This document shows positions 1-9,806 of a stretch of 64,000 nt of DNA, one piece after another. The stretch lies in contig NZ_CP054923.1 in NCBI RefSeq assembly GCF_013364215.1, forward strand, positions 930,001 to 994,000, in the 5' to 3' direction. Every line of letters begins with the position of its first letter. The stretch's first letter is position 1. The notes beneath the pieces are model-generated. The model had not been told where the DNA came from, did not search any database, and saw nothing but the letters and a program-made list of their open reading frames with translations. The translations under genes and the position numbers were made by a program. Source of the stretch: Verrucosispora sp. NA02020 (lineage in GTDB: Bacteria > Actinomycetota > Actinomycetes > Mycobacteriales > Micromonosporaceae).

Positions 1-785
1 CCACCCGACTGCGAGACGTGCTCGGCACCGCCGACGTGGTCGCCGCCGAGGACACCCGGCGACTGATCCGACTCGCCCGCGACCTGGACGTGACGATCCC
101 TGGCCGGATCGTCTCCTACTTCGAGGGCAACGAGGAGCGGCGTACCCCCGAACTGGTCGACGTGCTCACCGCCGGACACCTCGTCGCACTGGTCACCGAC
201 GGCGGCATGCCCAGCGTGTCCGACCCCGGCTACCGGCTGGTCCGCGCCGCCCTGGACGCCGGGGCCCCGGTCACCTGCGCCCCCGGACCGAGCGCCGTCA
301 CCACCGCCCTGGCGCTGTCCGGGCTGCCCTGCGACCGGTTCTGCTTCGAGGGCTTCCTGCCGCGTACCCCCGGTGCCCGCCGGGCCCGACTGCGGGCGCT
401 GGCGGCGGAGGAGCGCACCCTGGTTTTGTTCGAATCCCCGCACCGGATCACCGCCGCGCTGACCGACCTCGCCGACGCGTTCGGCGCCGACCGGCCCGCC
501 GCGCTCTGCCGGGAGCTGACCAAGACGTACGAGGAGGTGCTCCGCCGCCCACTGGGTGACCTGGCCCGGTGGGCCGCCGACGGCGATCCGCGCGGTGAGA
601 TCACCCTCGTGGTGGCCGGGGCGCCGGCCACGCCACCCACCCGACCCGACGACGACGCCCTGCGCACCGCGGTCGCCGAGCGGGAGGCCGCCGGCCAGAG
701 TCGCCGGGACGCCGTCACCGAGGTGGCGACGGCCTTCGGGCTGCGTCGCCGTGACGTGTACGCCGTCGTGCACCAGGTGGTGTAA
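1..785 (+). CDS. rsmI: 16S rRNA (cytidine(1402)-2'-O)-methyltransferase, 5' end missing
   Basis: SAM-dependent methyltransferase that 2'-O-methylates C1402 in the decoding centre of 16S rRNA, in the cytoplasm. The reading frame is open from base 3 to the TAA at 783-785, so the true start and the first glycine-rich SAM motif lie upstream of the window; the internal GTG at 18 is not a likely start because conserved sequence precedes it. Visible family blocks are AAEDTRRL, VTDGGMPSVSDPGYRLV and APGPSAV, followed by the usual small C-terminal domain ending in RRRDVYAVVHQ. The TAA stop sits inside the left arm of a palindromic repeat that follows. The family assignment is firm; only the 5' end is unknown. 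Confidence 0.95.
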   Translation, partial: TRLRDVLGTADVVAAEDTRRLIRLARDLDVTIPGRIVSYFEGNEERRTPELVDVLTAGHLVALVTDGGMPSVSDPGYRLVRAALDAGAPVTCAPGPSAVTTALALSGLPCDRFCFEGFLPRTPGARRARLRALAAEERTLVLFESPHRITAALTDLADAFGADRPAALCRELTKTYEEVLRRPLGDLARWAADGDPRGEITLVVAGAPATPPTRPDDDALRTAVAEREAAGQSRRDAVTEVATAFGLRRRDVYAVVHQVV

Positions 786-835
786 GGAAGGGCCCCCTAC
801 TAACGCCTCGTGTATAGGAAGGGTCCCTTCCTTAC
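782..835. repeat. palindromic GGAAGGG-type intergenic repeat, probable bidirectional terminator
   Basis: The arms 782-792 and 825-835 are perfect 11-bp inverted copies (GTAAGGAAGGG / CCCTTCCTTAC). A second, smaller hairpin is possible inside the right part (GGAAGGG-T-CCCTTCC, 818-832). It lies between the convergent rsmI and the next gene and supplies the rsmI stop codon. A decayed relative is at 36513-36551. From memory, similar GGAAGGGCCC elements are common between Micromonospora genes; termination is inferred from position and structure. Confidence 0.7.
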
Positions 836-838
836 ATC

Positions 839-1762
839 TCACCAGGCGGCGGCGAGGAAGCCGAGCGTGATCGCCAGCGGGCCGGCGAAGGCGACGGTGA
901 CCGCCCAACGACGGCCCCGTGGATCGGGCAGTCGCGTCGCGCCGGTCCAGCGGGCGATCCCGGCACCGCAGCCGAGCACCCCCAGCAGGCCGAGCAGCCA
1001 GCGCAGGTGCGCACCGACACCGTGATCGGCGTACGCGACGGCGGCGTCCGGACCGGTCACCCGGGCGGGTAGCGCCGTCCCGGCGATCGTCCGCTGCTCC
1101 GGGACCCCGCTGACCCGTACGCCGTGGGTGCGGAACCCGCCGTCGGCGGCGGTGAAGATCCCCCGGCAGCGCTGGGTCAACCCGTCACCGGTGCACCCGG
1201 TCACCACTGCGGTGCCCGAGGTGCCCTGCCCGGCAGCGAGCAGGATCGGGCCCGCGCTGACCCAGGCGAAGAACGCCGCCACGAGGCTCAGGCCGACCAA
1301 CGCGGCCAGTCCCGGCAGCGGGTCGGGCGGATGACTGCTCCGCTCCCGGTGGCGTACCTGCCGGAGCCGACGAAACAGCCCGCGCTCGCCGGGCGGATCC
1401 TGCCGCACCGGCGTGCCGTCCCAGTGCACCTGTTCGATCGGCGCCCAGAACGTGTCCTCCTCGTCGACGTCGGCGGGGTCGACGAACGGATCCGCGCCGA
1501 GATGCCGCGCCGAACGCACCGGCACCCGGTGCGGCAGTGTGCCGACCGGGGCGCCGGTGGTCGGCTCCACCTCGACACCCTGCTCCGGCGCCGTCGGTTC
1601 ACCGAGGGCGCCACCGGCCGGGTTCGCCCCGTCGGGCGTCACCGTCCGGGGGTGTGGCGCCACGGCATGGGTACGCGCCGACGCGGCCGGATCCGGCCAG
1701 GTCTCGGTGGGAAGGCCGTCCTCGTGGTCGCGGGCGGCGCGGCTGCCAGTCACGCGCTTCAT
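839..1762 (-). CDS. membrane protein of unknown function
   Basis: No family recognised. With the ATG at 1762 the product is 307 residues. The first half is hydrophilic and rich in Pro, Asp and Glu, so probably cytoplasmic and disordered. A hydrophobic helix follows ([20 protein letters not shown]), then an external domain of about 80 residues with two close cysteines ([12 protein letters not shown]) that could form a disulfide, then two closely spaced helices at the C-terminus. The frame stays open to 1897, but the extra residues would run into the metG promoter and look noncoding; no start has a strong ribosome-binding site, so the 5' end is uncertain. It converges on rsmI and diverges from metG. 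Confidence 0.65.
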   Translation of the reverse strand: MKRVTGSRAARDHEDGLPTETWPDPAASARTHAVAPHPRTVTPDGANPAGGALGEPTAPEQGVEVEPTTGAPVGTLPHRVPVRSARHLGADPFVDPADVDEEDTFWAPIEQVHWDGTPVRQDPPGERGLFRRLRQVRHRERSSHPPDPLPGLAALVGLSLVAAFFAWVSAGPILLAAGQGTSGTAVVTGCTGDGLTQRCRGIFTAADGGFRTHGVRVSGVPEQRTIAGTALPARVTGPDAAVAYADHGVGAHLRWLLGLLGVLGCGAGIARWTGATRLPDPRGRRWAVTVAFAGPLAITLGFLAAAW

Positions 1763-1897
1763 TGGACACCGGTGGGGATGCTCGGACACGCAGCTCAGGC
1801 AGCGTGTCGGCGACAAATCGGACCAGCCGAGGGTCCGGAATCGCCGGATTGTCGAGCGGGCGGGCCTATTGGTTCGCAGCCGCCCCAGGTGGGTCAC

Positions 1898-1903
1898 TAC
1901 GCT
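1898..1903 (+). promoter_or_regulatory. -10 hexamer of metG, predicted leaderless
   Basis: TACGCT fits the actinobacterial TANNNT -10 box and ends 8 bases before the metG ATG. Transcription would begin at or beside the start codon, and no ribosome-binding site precedes it. A leaderless mRNA is inferred from this spacing. Confidence 0.45.
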
Positions 1904-1911
1904 TGCTGGGC

Positions 1912-3726
1912 ATGAGTCACGTTCTCGCGGCGGTCGCCTGGCCGTACGCCAACGGCCCGCGCCACATCGGCCACGTCTCCGGTTTCGGCGTTCCCTCCGA
2001 CGTCTTCGCCCGGTACATGCGGATGGCCGGCCACGACGTGCTCATGGTCTCGGGCACCGACGAGCACGGCACCCCCATCCAGGTGCAGGCCGACGCCGAG
2101 GGCCTCAAGCCCCGTGAGCTGGCCGACCGGTACAACCGGGTGATCGTGGAGGACCTGCACGGCCTGGGTCTCTCCTACGACCTGTTCACCCGCACCACCA
2201 CGCGGAACCACTACGCCGTGGTGCAGGAGTTGTTCGAGGGGATGTACCGCAACGGCTACATCGTGCCGAAGACCACCATGGGCGCCATCTCACCGTCGAC
2301 CGGCCGGACCCTGCCCGACCGCTACATCGAGGGCACCTGCCCGATCTGCGGCTACGACAGCGCGCGCGGCGACCAGTGCGACAACTGCGGCAACCAGCTC
2401 GACCCGATCGACCTGATCGACCCCAAGTCGAAGATCAACGGTGAGACGCCGAAGTTCGTCGAGACCGAGCACTTCTTCCTCGACCTGCCCGCCCTCGCCG
2501 ACGTGCTGCGGCAGTGGCTGGACAGCCGGGACGGCTGGCGGCCCAACGTGCTGCGGTTCTCCCGCAACCTGCTGGACGACCTCCAGCCCCGGGCCATCAC
2601 CCGGGACCTGGAGTGGGGCGTACCGATCCCGCTCGACGGCTGGCGCGACCGCACCGACAAGCGCATCTACGTCTGGTTCGACGCGGTGATCGGTTACCTC
2701 TCCGCCTCCGTCGAGTGGGCCCGCCGCTCCGGCGACCCGGAGGCGTGGCGCCGGTACTGGCACCAGCCGGACGCCGACGGCGAGACGGACGACGACACCC
2801 GGTCGTACTACTTCATGGGCAAGGACAACATCGTCTTCCACTCGGTGATCTGGCCCGCGCTGCTGGCCGGCTACTCCGGCGAGGGCGACAAGGGCGGCAA
2901 GCCGGGCCAGCTCGGACGGCTCAACCTGCCCACCGAGGTGGTATCCAGCGAGTTCCTCACCATGGAGGGACGCAAGTTCTCCTCCTCCCGGCGGGTGGTC
3001 ATCTACGTCCGGGACTTCCTGGAGCGCTACGACGCCGACGCGCTGCGCTACTTCATCGCCGTGGCCGGCCCGGAGAACAACGACACCGACTTCACCTGGG
3101 CCGAGTTCCTGCGCCGCAACAACGACGAGCTGGTCGCCGGCTGGGGCAACCTGGTCAACCGGTGCGTGTCGATGGCGGCGAAGAACTTCGGCGCCATCCC
3201 ACCGATCGGCCCGGACGGCCTCACCGAGGCCGACGAGGCGCTGCTCGCGGTGGCCCGGACCGGCTTCGCCACGGTCGGCGACCTGATCGGCCGGCACCGG
3301 CAGAAGCAGGCCATCGGCGAGGCGATGAAGGTGGTCGCGGAGGCCAACAGGTACCTCTCCGACCAGGCGCCGTGGAAGCTCAAGGACGAGGCGGACAAGC
3401 CCCGGATGGGCACCGTCCTGCACGTCGCCCTCCAGGTGGTCAGCGACGCCAACACCCTGCTCACCCCGTTCCTGCCGCACTCCGCACAGAAGGTGCACGA
3501 GCTGCTCGGCGGCACCGGCGTGCACGCGCCGATGCCGGTCATCGAGGAGGTCGACGACCTCGACGGCGGGCCCGGGTACCCGGTGCTGACCGGGGACTAC
3601 ACGCAGGGCGCGCGCTGGGAGTCGGTGCCGCTCGCGGTCGGCCGGCCGCTCGCCGCGCCCAAGCCGGTGTTCCGCAAGCTCGACCCGTCGATCGTCGACG
3701 AGGAACTGGCCCGGCTGGAGAGCTGA
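1912..3726 (+). CDS. metG: methionyl-tRNA synthetase
   Basis: Class I aminoacyl-tRNA synthetase that charges tRNA-Met with methionine; cytoplasmic, 604 residues, normal length for the zinc-containing form without the C-terminal dimer domain. The HIGH signature is intact ([10 protein letters not shown], residues 15-24), the connective-peptide zinc site is C-x2-C-x9-C-x2-C at about residues 143-160, and the KMSKS loop reads KFSSSR near residue 354. The frame stays open far upstream, but family homology begins exactly at [16 protein letters not shown], so the ATG at 1912 is used. A strong hairpin follows. It stands alone between a divergent and a convergent gene. Confidence 0.98.
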   Translation: MSHVLAAVAWPYANGPRHIGHVSGFGVPSDVFARYMRMAGHDVLMVSGTDEHGTPIQVQADAEGLKPRELADRYNRVIVEDLHGLGLSYDLFTRTTTRNHYAVVQELFEGMYRNGYIVPKTTMGAISPSTGRTLPDRYIEGTCPICGYDSARGDQCDNCGNQLDPIDLIDPKSKINGETPKFVETEHFFLDLPALADVLRQWLDSRDGWRPNVLRFSRNLLDDLQPRAITRDLEWGVPIPLDGWRDRTDKRIYVWFDAVIGYLSASVEWARRSGDPEAWRRYWHQPDADGETDDDTRSYYFMGKDNIVFHSVIWPALLAGYSGEGDKGGKPGQLGRLNLPTEVVSSEFLTMEGRKFSSSRRVVIYVRDFLERYDADALRYFIAVAGPENNDTDFTWAEFLRRNNDELVAGWGNLVNRCVSMAAKNFGAIPPIGPDGLTEADEALLAVARTGFATVGDLIGRHRQKQAIGEAMKVVAEANRYLSDQAPWKLKDEADKPRMGTVLHVALQVVSDANTLLTPFLPHSAQKVHELLGGTGVHAPMPVIEEVDDLDGGPGYPVLTGDYTQGARWESVPLAVGRPLAAPKPVFRKLDPSIVDEELARLES

Positions 3727-3778
3727 CCCGGGCCAGACACGGAGGTCGTCGCGACGTCGACGACCGGTGACGACACGT

Positions 3779-3818
3779 GCGGCGGGCGCGACCCCGACAC
3801 CGGGATCGCGCCCGCCGC
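3779..3818. terminator. bidirectional terminator hairpin after metG
   Basis: Perfect 13-bp stem (3779-3791 with 3806-3818, GCGGCGGGCGCGA / TCGCGCCCGCCGC) with a 14-nt loop, between convergent metG and the alpha/beta hydrolase gene. There is no U-tract, as is usual in actinobacteria. Confidence 0.7.
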
Positions 3819-3859
3819 GCGTCGACCGGCCTGGGCCTACGCCCGCACCGGTGACCGGG

Positions 3860-4711
3860 TCAGGCCCGGACCATCGACGGCGACCCGATGAACTCCATGA
3901 TCGCGTCGTTGACCTGGTCGGCGTTGGTCCACGGAATGCCGTGCGGGGCGCCCTTGAGGGTCACCAGCCGGCTGTCCGAGAGCAACGGCTGCAACCGCTG
4001 ACCGGTCTTCGGGTACGGCAGGACCATGTCCTTGTCGCCCTGCACGAGCAGCATCGGCACGTCGATCCGCGACACGTCGGCCCGGAAGTCCGTGCCCCAG
4101 GCGTCCACGCAGTCGTGCGTGGCCTTGGCCGAGGCCCGCGCGCCGATCTCCCAGTGCGCCCGGTACGCATCCTCGCTGACCAGCTTGCCCCGGTTCTCGT
4201 CGTAGTTGAAGAACGTGTTGCAGAAATCGGTGAGGTACGCGAACCGGTCCTCGGTGATGGCCTTCTTGAACCCCTCGAAGAGGCTCGCCTCGACCCCCTC
4301 CGGGTTGTCCGGAGCCTGCCGCAGGTACGGCGCCAGCGGCGCCAGCAGCACCGCCCGGTCCACCCGGTCCGAGCCGTACGCACCCAGGTAACGGGTCACC
4401 TCACCGGTGCCCATCGAGTGCCCGACCAGGATCGTGTTGCGCAGGTCCAGCTCGGTCATCAGCACGTCGAGGTCGGCGGCCAGGGTGTCGTAGTCGTACC
4501 CGAAGGCCGGCTGCGCCGAGTTGCCGAAACCCCGTCGGTCGTACGTGATCACCCGGTACCCGGCCGAGAGCAGGGGATCGATCTGCTTCTCCCAGGTCGC
4601 CCCGTTGAACGGGAACCCGTGGATCAGCACGATCGGCTGACCCGAGCCGTGGTCCTCGTAGTACAGGTCGATGGGCGCGGAGTTCTCCGTCCCGACAGTG
4701 ATGAAGGGCAT
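3860..4711 (-). CDS. alpha/beta hydrolase, cofactor-free haloperoxidase type
   Basis: Serine hydrolase of the alpha/beta fold, 283 residues, resembling non-heme chloroperoxidases and related esterases; natural substrate unknown. The oxyanion region is LIHGFPFNGATWEK, the nucleophile elbow is GHSMG (Ser about 99), the acid is in VQGDKDMVLP and the catalytic His in KGAPHGIPWT. No signal peptide, so cytoplasmic. The ATG at 4711 is chosen because AGGAG lies five bases before it; a GTG two codons upstream would overlap that site. Chloroperoxidase annotation in this family reflects a side reaction; perhydrolase or esterase activity is equally possible. Confidence 0.9.
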   Translation of the reverse strand: MPFITVGTENSAPIDLYYEDHGSGQPIVLIHGFPFNGATWEKQIDPLLSAGYRVITYDRRGFGNSAQPAFGYDYDTLAADLDVLMTELDLRNTILVGHSMGTGEVTRYLGAYGSDRVDRAVLLAPLAPYLRQAPDNPEGVEASLFEGFKKAITEDRFAYLTDFCNTFFNYDENRGKLVSEDAYRAHWEIGARASAKATHDCVDAWGTDFRADVSRIDVPMLLVQGDKDMVLPYPKTGQRLQPLLSDSRLVTLKGAPHGIPWTNADQVNDAIMEFIGSPSMVRA

Positions 4712-4790
4712 GTCCACTCCTACGATTCAGACAACGCGGTCGCTCACGCATTCCCGCGTGACCTGCCGATATGCCCGAGCCGCCCCAGCG

Positions 4791-6041
4791 TCAGAGGACG
4801 TACGGGTGGTCCACCACCCGGTCGTCGGTCACCTCGACACCCGGCGCCCAGGTCTCGTAGACACCCCGTTCGTGACACTGCGCCCCGGTCGCCAGCACCG
4901 CGTCCGGATTCGGGCGTCGCAGCCGCAACCGCAGCCACCCCGACTCCTCCCGCAACACCAGACACGGCACCCCGCGCCAGGTGGCGACCCGCACCCGACG
5001 GCTCACCCCGTCGACCGGGTAGCGGGCGGCCCGCGTCAACGCCAGCACCCGGAACCCGCCGGGCAGATCCGCCACCGCCTCGTACTCCCCGCCGCCGTAC
5101 GCGCCGACCAGCCGCGTCGACCGGGGAGCCTCGCCGGTCGGCACGTACTCCTGGTCCGGGGACAACCCCGGCACGGCGGCCAGCAGGTGCCGCCACTGCG
5201 GCCCGGCCATCCGCAACCAGCCGCGCTGCTCCGCCTGGTACGCGTAGAGCACCACCTCCGGCCCCTGCGCCGGGTACGCCAGCAGGGTGGCGTTGGCCGG
5301 CATCGGCAGGTCGGCGAAGTCGCGGGTGACGAACTCCGGGATCAGGTGATGACTGCTCGGCGTGAACCCGGTGCCCAGCACCGCCGGCCCCACCCGGTCG
5401 CGCGACCCCAACGCCGCCAGCCCCCGGTACGCCGCGCCGGCCGGCACGTCGTAGTCGGTCGGGTCGGCGGCCCGCCACCGCACCGCGTACGTCACGTCCA
5501 CGCCGTCCTGGCTGCCCCCGCCGTCGGCCCGCAGCACCGACGTCGCCGCAGGCGTCCGCAGATGCGCCACGTCGTGTTCCCGGAAGCAGAAGCCGTGCGG
5601 CAACCAGCCCCGCACGAACCCGGCGAGCTGCCGGGCCGAGAGGACCTTCACCATCCGGGTGCCCCGACGCACCACCGCCGAGGCGCGTACCGCCGTGACC
5701 AGCGGATCGTCCGCCGCGTCGGGCTGCTGGCTGAGCCGGTGCACCTGCGACCAGCCGTGCTCGCGGTGCAGCGGCACCAGCAGCGGCGCCTCCGGCTCCT
5801 CGCTCGGCGCACCCGCCCCGTGCACCGCCGTCACCTCGCTGACGTGCACGAACCGCCGCCACGGCAGCGCCGAACCCGGCCGGGGCGCCCACTCGAAACC
5901 GGTCACCTCGTCGGCGCTGAACACCTCGTACGCCGCACCTCGGGCGATCTCGTCGGCCGCGTACACCGCGCCGCCGTACGTCACCCGCAGTCCGGTCCGC
6001 TGCCGCGCCGTGTCGTCGTCCGTTCGCGGCCCGATACTCAC
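4791..6041 (-). CDS. conserved hypothetical protein, about 416 residues
   Basis: No known domain recognised. From the GTG at 6041 the product is about 416 residues, soluble, with no signal peptide or membrane helix. It is rich in short beta-type stretches and Trp/Tyr/Arg. Two glycine-tyrosine segments (VTYGGAVYAADEI near the N-terminus and GAYGGGEYEAVADL in the last third) look alike and may mark a repeated beta domain. The frame extends to 6191, but that part is arginine-rich and overlaps the divergent tatD start, so the later GTG is preferred. The codon usage is like its neighbours, which supports a real gene. Function unknown. Confidence 0.7.
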   Translation of the reverse strand: MSIGPRTDDDTARQRTGLRVTYGGAVYAADEIARGAAYEVFSADEVTGFEWAPRPGSALPWRRFVHVSEVTAVHGAGAPSEEPEAPLLVPLHREHGWSQVHRLSQQPDAADDPLVTAVRASAVVRRGTRMVKVLSARQLAGFVRGWLPHGFCFREHDVAHLRTPAATSVLRADGGGSQDGVDVTYAVRWRAADPTDYDVPAGAAYRGLAALGSRDRVGPAVLGTGFTPSSHHLIPEFVTRDFADLPMPANATLLAYPAQGPEVVLYAYQAEQRGWLRMAGPQWRHLLAAVPGLSPDQEYVPTGEAPRSTRLVGAYGGGEYEAVADLPGGFRVLALTRAARYPVDGVSRRVRVATWRGVPCLVLREESGWLRLRLRRPNPDAVLATGAQCHERGVYETWAPGVEVTDDRVVDHPYVL

Positions 6042-6130
6042 CGGAGCGACGGTAGGGGTCTCCGGCGTAGCCGAGGTGAACCACGGGTGGCGGGCGGGTG
6101 GAATCGGGCGGTGTGTGATGCTGTCGACTG

Positions 6131-7021
6131 ATGAGCGAGCCCACCGAGTCCCGCCGCCAGCGCGCGTCCCGCCGCGCCGGCGAGTTCCCACCCGCGCCGG
6201 AGCCGCTGCCCCGGCCGGTGCTGGACAGCCACACCCACCTGGACATCACGGTGAACGAGGTCGGCGTCCCGCAGGGCAGCAGCGCCGCCGACCCGGTCGC
6301 CGCCGCGATCGAGGTCGCCGCCGCCGTCGGCGTGGACCGGCTGGTGCAGGTCGGCGTCGACGTCGAGTCCTCCCGCTGGGGCGCCGAGGTGGCCGGCAGG
6401 TACCCGGCGGTGGTCGCGACCGTGGCGCTGCACCCCAACGAGGCGCCCCGGTGCCACGACCTCGACGCCTCGCTGCGCGAGATCGAGACGCTGGCCGCCG
6501 AGGACCGGGTACGCGGCATCGGCGAGACGGGCATGGACTTCTACCGCACCGGCGACGAGGGCCGGGCCGCGCAGGAGGAGAGCTTCCGGGCCCACATCGC
6601 CATCGCCAAGCGGTACGCCAAGACGCTGGTCATCCACGACCGTGACGCGCACGCCGACGTGCTGCGCATCCTCGACGACGAGGGCGCACCGGAGACCGTG
6701 GTGCTGCACTGCTTCTCCGGCGACGCCGAGTTCGCGGCCGAGTGCGTCCGCCGGGGCTACCTGCTCAGCTTCGCCGGCACCGTCACCTTCGGCAGCGCCG
6801 GGGCACTACGGGAGGCCGCCGCGCTCACCCCGCTCGACCAGATCCTGGTGGAGACCGACGCGCCGTACCTGACCCCGATGCCGCACCGGGGCCGCCCCAA
6901 CGCGTCGTACCTGATCCCGCTGACCGTCCGGGCGCTGGCCACCCACACCGGCGCCGACCTGGACGACCTCTGCGCCGCCATCTCCGCCACCGGCGAACGC
7001 GCCTTCGGGCCGTGGTCCTGA
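6131..7021 (+). CDS. tatD: TatD family metal-dependent deoxyribonuclease
   Basis: TIM-barrel metal-dependent hydrolase related to TatD/YcfH, 296 residues; cytoplasmic, linked in other bacteria to 3'-5' exonuclease activity and DNA repair. Metal ligands are visible in DSHTHLD near residue 33, [25 protein letters not shown] and [10 protein letters not shown]. The first 30 residues are a polar extension. The ATG at 6131 has no good ribosome-binding site; GATGCT at 6117-6122 could be a -10 box, giving a nearly leaderless mRNA. Its stop overlaps or abuts the start of rsmA, and tatD-rsmA-ispE is a common actinobacterial order. Confidence 0.95.
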   Translation: MSEPTESRRQRASRRAGEFPPAPEPLPRPVLDSHTHLDITVNEVGVPQGSSAADPVAAAIEVAAAVGVDRLVQVGVDVESSRWGAEVAGRYPAVVATVALHPNEAPRCHDLDASLREIETLAAEDRVRGIGETGMDFYRTGDEGRAAQEESFRAHIAIAKRYAKTLVIHDRDAHADVLRILDDEGAPETVVLHCFSGDAEFAAECVRRGYLLSFAGTVTFGSAGALREAAALTPLDQILVETDAPYLTPMPHRGRPNASYLIPLTVRALATHTGADLDDLCAAISATGERAFGPWS

Positions 7022-7023
7022 CC

Positions 7024-7896
7024 GTGGCCGCAGACCTGCTCGGCCCGGCGGAGATCCGGGAACTCGCCACCCGGCTCGGCGTCGCCCCCACCAAGAAGTT
7101 CGGTCAGAACTTCGTCCACGACCCGAACACCGTCCGCCGGATCGTCACCACCGCCGGGCTGGCCCCGGACGACGTGGCCCTGGAGGTCGGCCCCGGCCTC
7201 GGTTCGCTCACCATCGGCCTGCTCCGCGCCGCCGCCCACGTGCACGCCGTCGAGATCGACTCGACGCTGGCCGGCGCGCTGCCGGACACCGCCGCCCGGC
7301 ACGCCGGCCCGGAGGCCACCCGGCTCACCGTGCACCACGCCGACGCGCTCCGGATCGGCGCCGCCGCCCTGGCCGACCCGGCGCCCACCGCGCTGGTCGC
7401 GAACCTGCCCTACAACGTCGCCGTTCCGGTGGTGCTGCACCTGCTCGCCGAACTGCCCAGCCTCCGGCACGGCCTGGTGATGGTGCAGAAGGAGGTCGCC
7501 GACCGGCTCGTCGCCGGTCCCGGCTCCAAGGTGTACGGCGTGCCCTCGGTCAAGCTCGCCTGGTACTCCCGTTCCCGGGCCGCCGGCAAGGTGCCCCCGA
7601 ACGTGTTCTGGCCGGTGCCCAACGTCGACTCCGGCCTGGTCGCCTTCACCCGCCGCGAACCACCCCGCGCCGACGTACCCCGGGCTGCGGTCTTCGCCGT
7701 GGTGGACGCCGCCTTCGCCCAGCGCCGCAAGACCCTGCGCGCCGCCCTCGCCGGCTGGGCGGGCGGTGCCGACCGGGCCGCCGCGGCGCTCACCGCCGCC
7801 GGAGTCGACCCCGGTGCACGTGGCGAGTCACTCACCGTCGAGCAGTTCGCCGCCATTGCCGCGTCGGCCCCGAACCACCCGTCGGCCGCGCAGTAG
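7024..7896 (+). CDS. rsmA: 16S rRNA (adenine(1518)-N6/adenine(1519)-N6)-dimethyltransferase
   Basis: KsgA-type enzyme that dimethylates two adjacent adenines near the 3' end of 16S rRNA late in small-subunit assembly; its loss gives kasugamycin resistance. About 290 residues. [11 protein letters not shown] marks the N-terminus, motif I is [11 protein letters not shown], motif IV is NLPYNV, and the C-terminal helical domain carries [13 protein letters not shown]. The GTG at 7024 is taken as start, two bases after the tatD stop; a GTG at 7012 inside tatD is an alternative that adds four residues. It is translationally linked to tatD. Confidence 0.96.
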   Translation: MAADLLGPAEIRELATRLGVAPTKKFGQNFVHDPNTVRRIVTTAGLAPDDVALEVGPGLGSLTIGLLRAAAHVHAVEIDSTLAGALPDTAARHAGPEATRLTVHHADALRIGAAALADPAPTALVANLPYNVAVPVVLHLLAELPSLRHGLVMVQKEVADRLVAGPGSKVYGVPSVKLAWYSRSRAAGKVPPNVFWPVPNVDSGLVAFTRREPPRADVPRAAVFAVVDAAFAQRRKTLRAALAGWAGGADRAAAALTAAGVDPGARGESLTVEQFAAIAASAPNHPSAAQ

Positions 7897-7992
7897 GCTG
7901 ACGCGGACGCCGGTACCGGTCGCCGACACCGCCGAGGAGCTGATCGTGGAGAAGCCGTTCGACACCCGGATGCGTCCACGGGACACCGTCCG

Positions 7993-8940
7993 GTGACCGA
8001 GGCATGGCGACCGGAGGGTGAGGAACGGCGTGGTGCCGGCGGACCGGTCCGCGTACGGGTGCCCGCCAAGATCAACCTGCACCTGGGCGTCGGCCCGCTG
8101 CGACGCGACGGCTACCACGAGTTGAACACCATCTACCACGCGATCTCGATCTATGACGAGCTGACCGCGAGGCGGGGCGACACCCTCACCCTCACCATGG
8201 AGGGCGAGGGCACCGGAGAACTCGCCCTCGACGACTCCAACCTGGTCATCCGGGCCGCCCACGCCCTCGCCGGCTACAGCGGTGTGATGCCGCACGCCCG
8301 GCTGCACCTGCGCAAGCAGATCCCGCTCGCCGGTGGTCTCGCCGGTGGCAGTGCCGACGCCGCCGCCGCACTGGTCGCCTGCGACGCCCTCTGGGGCACC
8401 GGCCTGTCCCGCGACGAACTGGCCGGCATCGCCGCCGACCTCGGCTCGGACGTCCCCTTCCTCATCCACGGCGGCACCGCGCTCGGCACCGGCCGGGGCG
8501 AAGCGGTCAGCCCCGTGCTGGCCCGGCCCACCTCCTGGCACTGGGTCGTCGCCATCGCCGACAGTGGCCTCTCCACCCCACAGGCGTACCGGAAACTCGA
8601 CCGGCTCCGCGACGCCGGCACCGCCGGTGAACCGCTCGGCAGCACCGACAGACTGCTCGGCGCGCTGCGCCAACGCGACCCCCGGGTGCTCGCCCCCACC
8701 CTCGGCAACGACCTGCAGGACGCCGCACTGGCCATGCGTCCCGCCCTCGCCGACACCCTCAAGGCCGGCGAGGCGGCCGGCGCGCTCGCCGGCATCGTCT
8801 CCGGTTCCGGCCCGACGTGCGTCTTCCTCACCGCCGGCGCCGCCGACGCCGAACGTATCGCCGCCGAACTGGAGGCCGCCGGCGTGTGCCGCGAGGCCCG
8901 CGTCGCCCACGGCCCGGTCCACGGCGCCCGCGTCAACTGA
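7993..8940 (+). CDS. ispE: 4-diphosphocytidyl-2-C-methyl-D-erythritol kinase
   Basis: GHMP-family kinase of the non-mevalonate (MEP) isoprenoid pathway; phosphorylates CDP-methylerythritol at the 2-hydroxyl with ATP. 315 residues, usual length. The substrate-binding start VPAKINLHLGVGPLR is intact, the ATP-binding motif is PLAGGLAGGSADAAAA, and the C-terminal glycine motif is GIVSGSGPTCVFL. The first 20 residues are a polar extension typical of actinobacteria. It begins with GTG at 7993, 96 bases after rsmA; that gap holds no convincing gene. It is the last gene before a long repeat-bearing spacer. Confidence 0.96.
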   Translation: MTEAWRPEGEERRGAGGPVRVRVPAKINLHLGVGPLRRDGYHELNTIYHAISIYDELTARRGDTLTLTMEGEGTGELALDDSNLVIRAAHALAGYSGVMPHARLHLRKQIPLAGGLAGGSADAAAALVACDALWGTGLSRDELAGIAADLGSDVPFLIHGGTALGTGRGEAVSPVLARPTSWHWVVAIADSGLSTPQAYRKLDRLRDAGTAGEPLGSTDRLLGALRQRDPRVLAPTLGNDLQDAALAMRPALADTLKAGEAAGALAGIVSGSGPTCVFLTAGAADAERIAAELEAAGVCREARVAHGPVHGARVN

Positions 8941-9009
8941 CACCACCGCACCGGGCTGGCCCCTGACCTCGAGCCGCGTCAGGCGCGGGGCCGTGTTCAC
9001 GGTGCGGTC

Positions 9010-9340
9010 CTGTCGCGCTGACGGCGGGGACGGTTCGCGTCAGGCGTGAGGTCGTGGTCGTGCGCGGTCCCTGTCGAGCTGACGGCGAGGACGGATCGCG
9101 CGGGTTGTCAGTCGGCGGAGGTCGTGGCCGGGGCGCGGCCACAGCGGGCTGATGGCGGGGACGGATCGCGCGTGGTGTCAGGTGGCCGGCTGTGGCGCCC
9201 AGCAGGGGCGCCGAGCGAGGCGGCCTGGTGTACGTTCCCTGTCGAGCTGATGGCGGGGACGGTTCACGCGTGGTGTCAGGCGGCGGGGCCGTGGCCGGAG
9301 CACCGCCCTCCGAGCTGATGGCGGGAACGGATCATGCTCG
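9010..9340 (+). repeat. five irregular tandem copies of a CTGTCGAGCTGATGGCG repeat
   Basis: Copies start near 9010, 9071, 9141, 9239 and 9309. Each has a core of about 32 bp, close to GAGCTGATGGCGGGGACGG followed by WTCRCGCG. Most are followed by GTGTCAGGCGGCGG and GTGGCCGG. Spacing is 61, 70, 98 and 70 bp. A sixth copy, inverted, is at 23418-23450. Function unknown. Confidence 0.75.
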
Positions 9341-9756
9341 GGAGACTGCTGCTCTGCGCTTGTCACGCTGCGTGCAGTTCCTTGCTGGCATGTTCGCGCT
9401 GAACCGGGCGTACGGTCTCGGGTTCGGGTGGTTCGGGTGGCGCCGAGGTGGCGAGAGCATCGGCGGATCAGCTCGAAAGGCAGCCCAGCAGAGGTCCTGC
9501 CGGACCGTCGAACGGGGAAACACGGCGGGAACACGGCGAGGGAGCACGGCGGGAACGCGGCGGGGCGGACGGGCCGGGCGTTGCCGTGGAAGAGCCAGCT
9601 CCAGCAGGTGTCGGCTCCGCCCCGGGGGACGTCACCCTGGTCATGGGCGCGTGGGGAGCAAGGTGAGCGTCGGTGGGTCGGTGCTACCGGGGCAGGGTGG
9701 GCCGGAGGGGTGGCGGGCCCGGTCGGGCGGGCGCCGAGGGGTGGCGGTGTTCCGCG

Positions 9757-9806
9757 TACCCTGGGAGGCCAGGCGTCCCCAGGTGCCCGCCGGCACCGGG
9801 ACGCCT
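9757..9806 (+). promoter_or_regulatory. promoter and leader hairpin of the ABC-F gene
   Basis: TACCCT at 9757-9762 fits a -10 box, predicting a start near 9769. The RNA would open almost at once with a long hairpin: AGGCGTCCC then GGTGCC (9771-9787) pairing with GGCACC then GGGACGCCT (9792-9806), with a CA bulge. The ribosome-binding site GGAAGGTGGG follows directly. Leaders that sense stalled ribosomes are known for several ABC-F genes; regulation here is inferred from shape only. Confidence 0.5.

Noticed and set aside
4712..4717. GTG start for the alpha/beta hydrolase
   Set aside because: It overlaps the AGGAG ribosome-binding site, which is correctly spaced for the ATG two codons later.
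7897..7992. Small gene between rsmA and ispE
   Set aside because: An open frame ends at 7996 but has no proper start or ribosome-binding site within the gap and no recognisable product.
9010..9340. CRISPR array
   Set aside because: Repeats are imperfect, spacing varies from 61 to 98 bp, the spacers are partly shared, and no cas gene is near.
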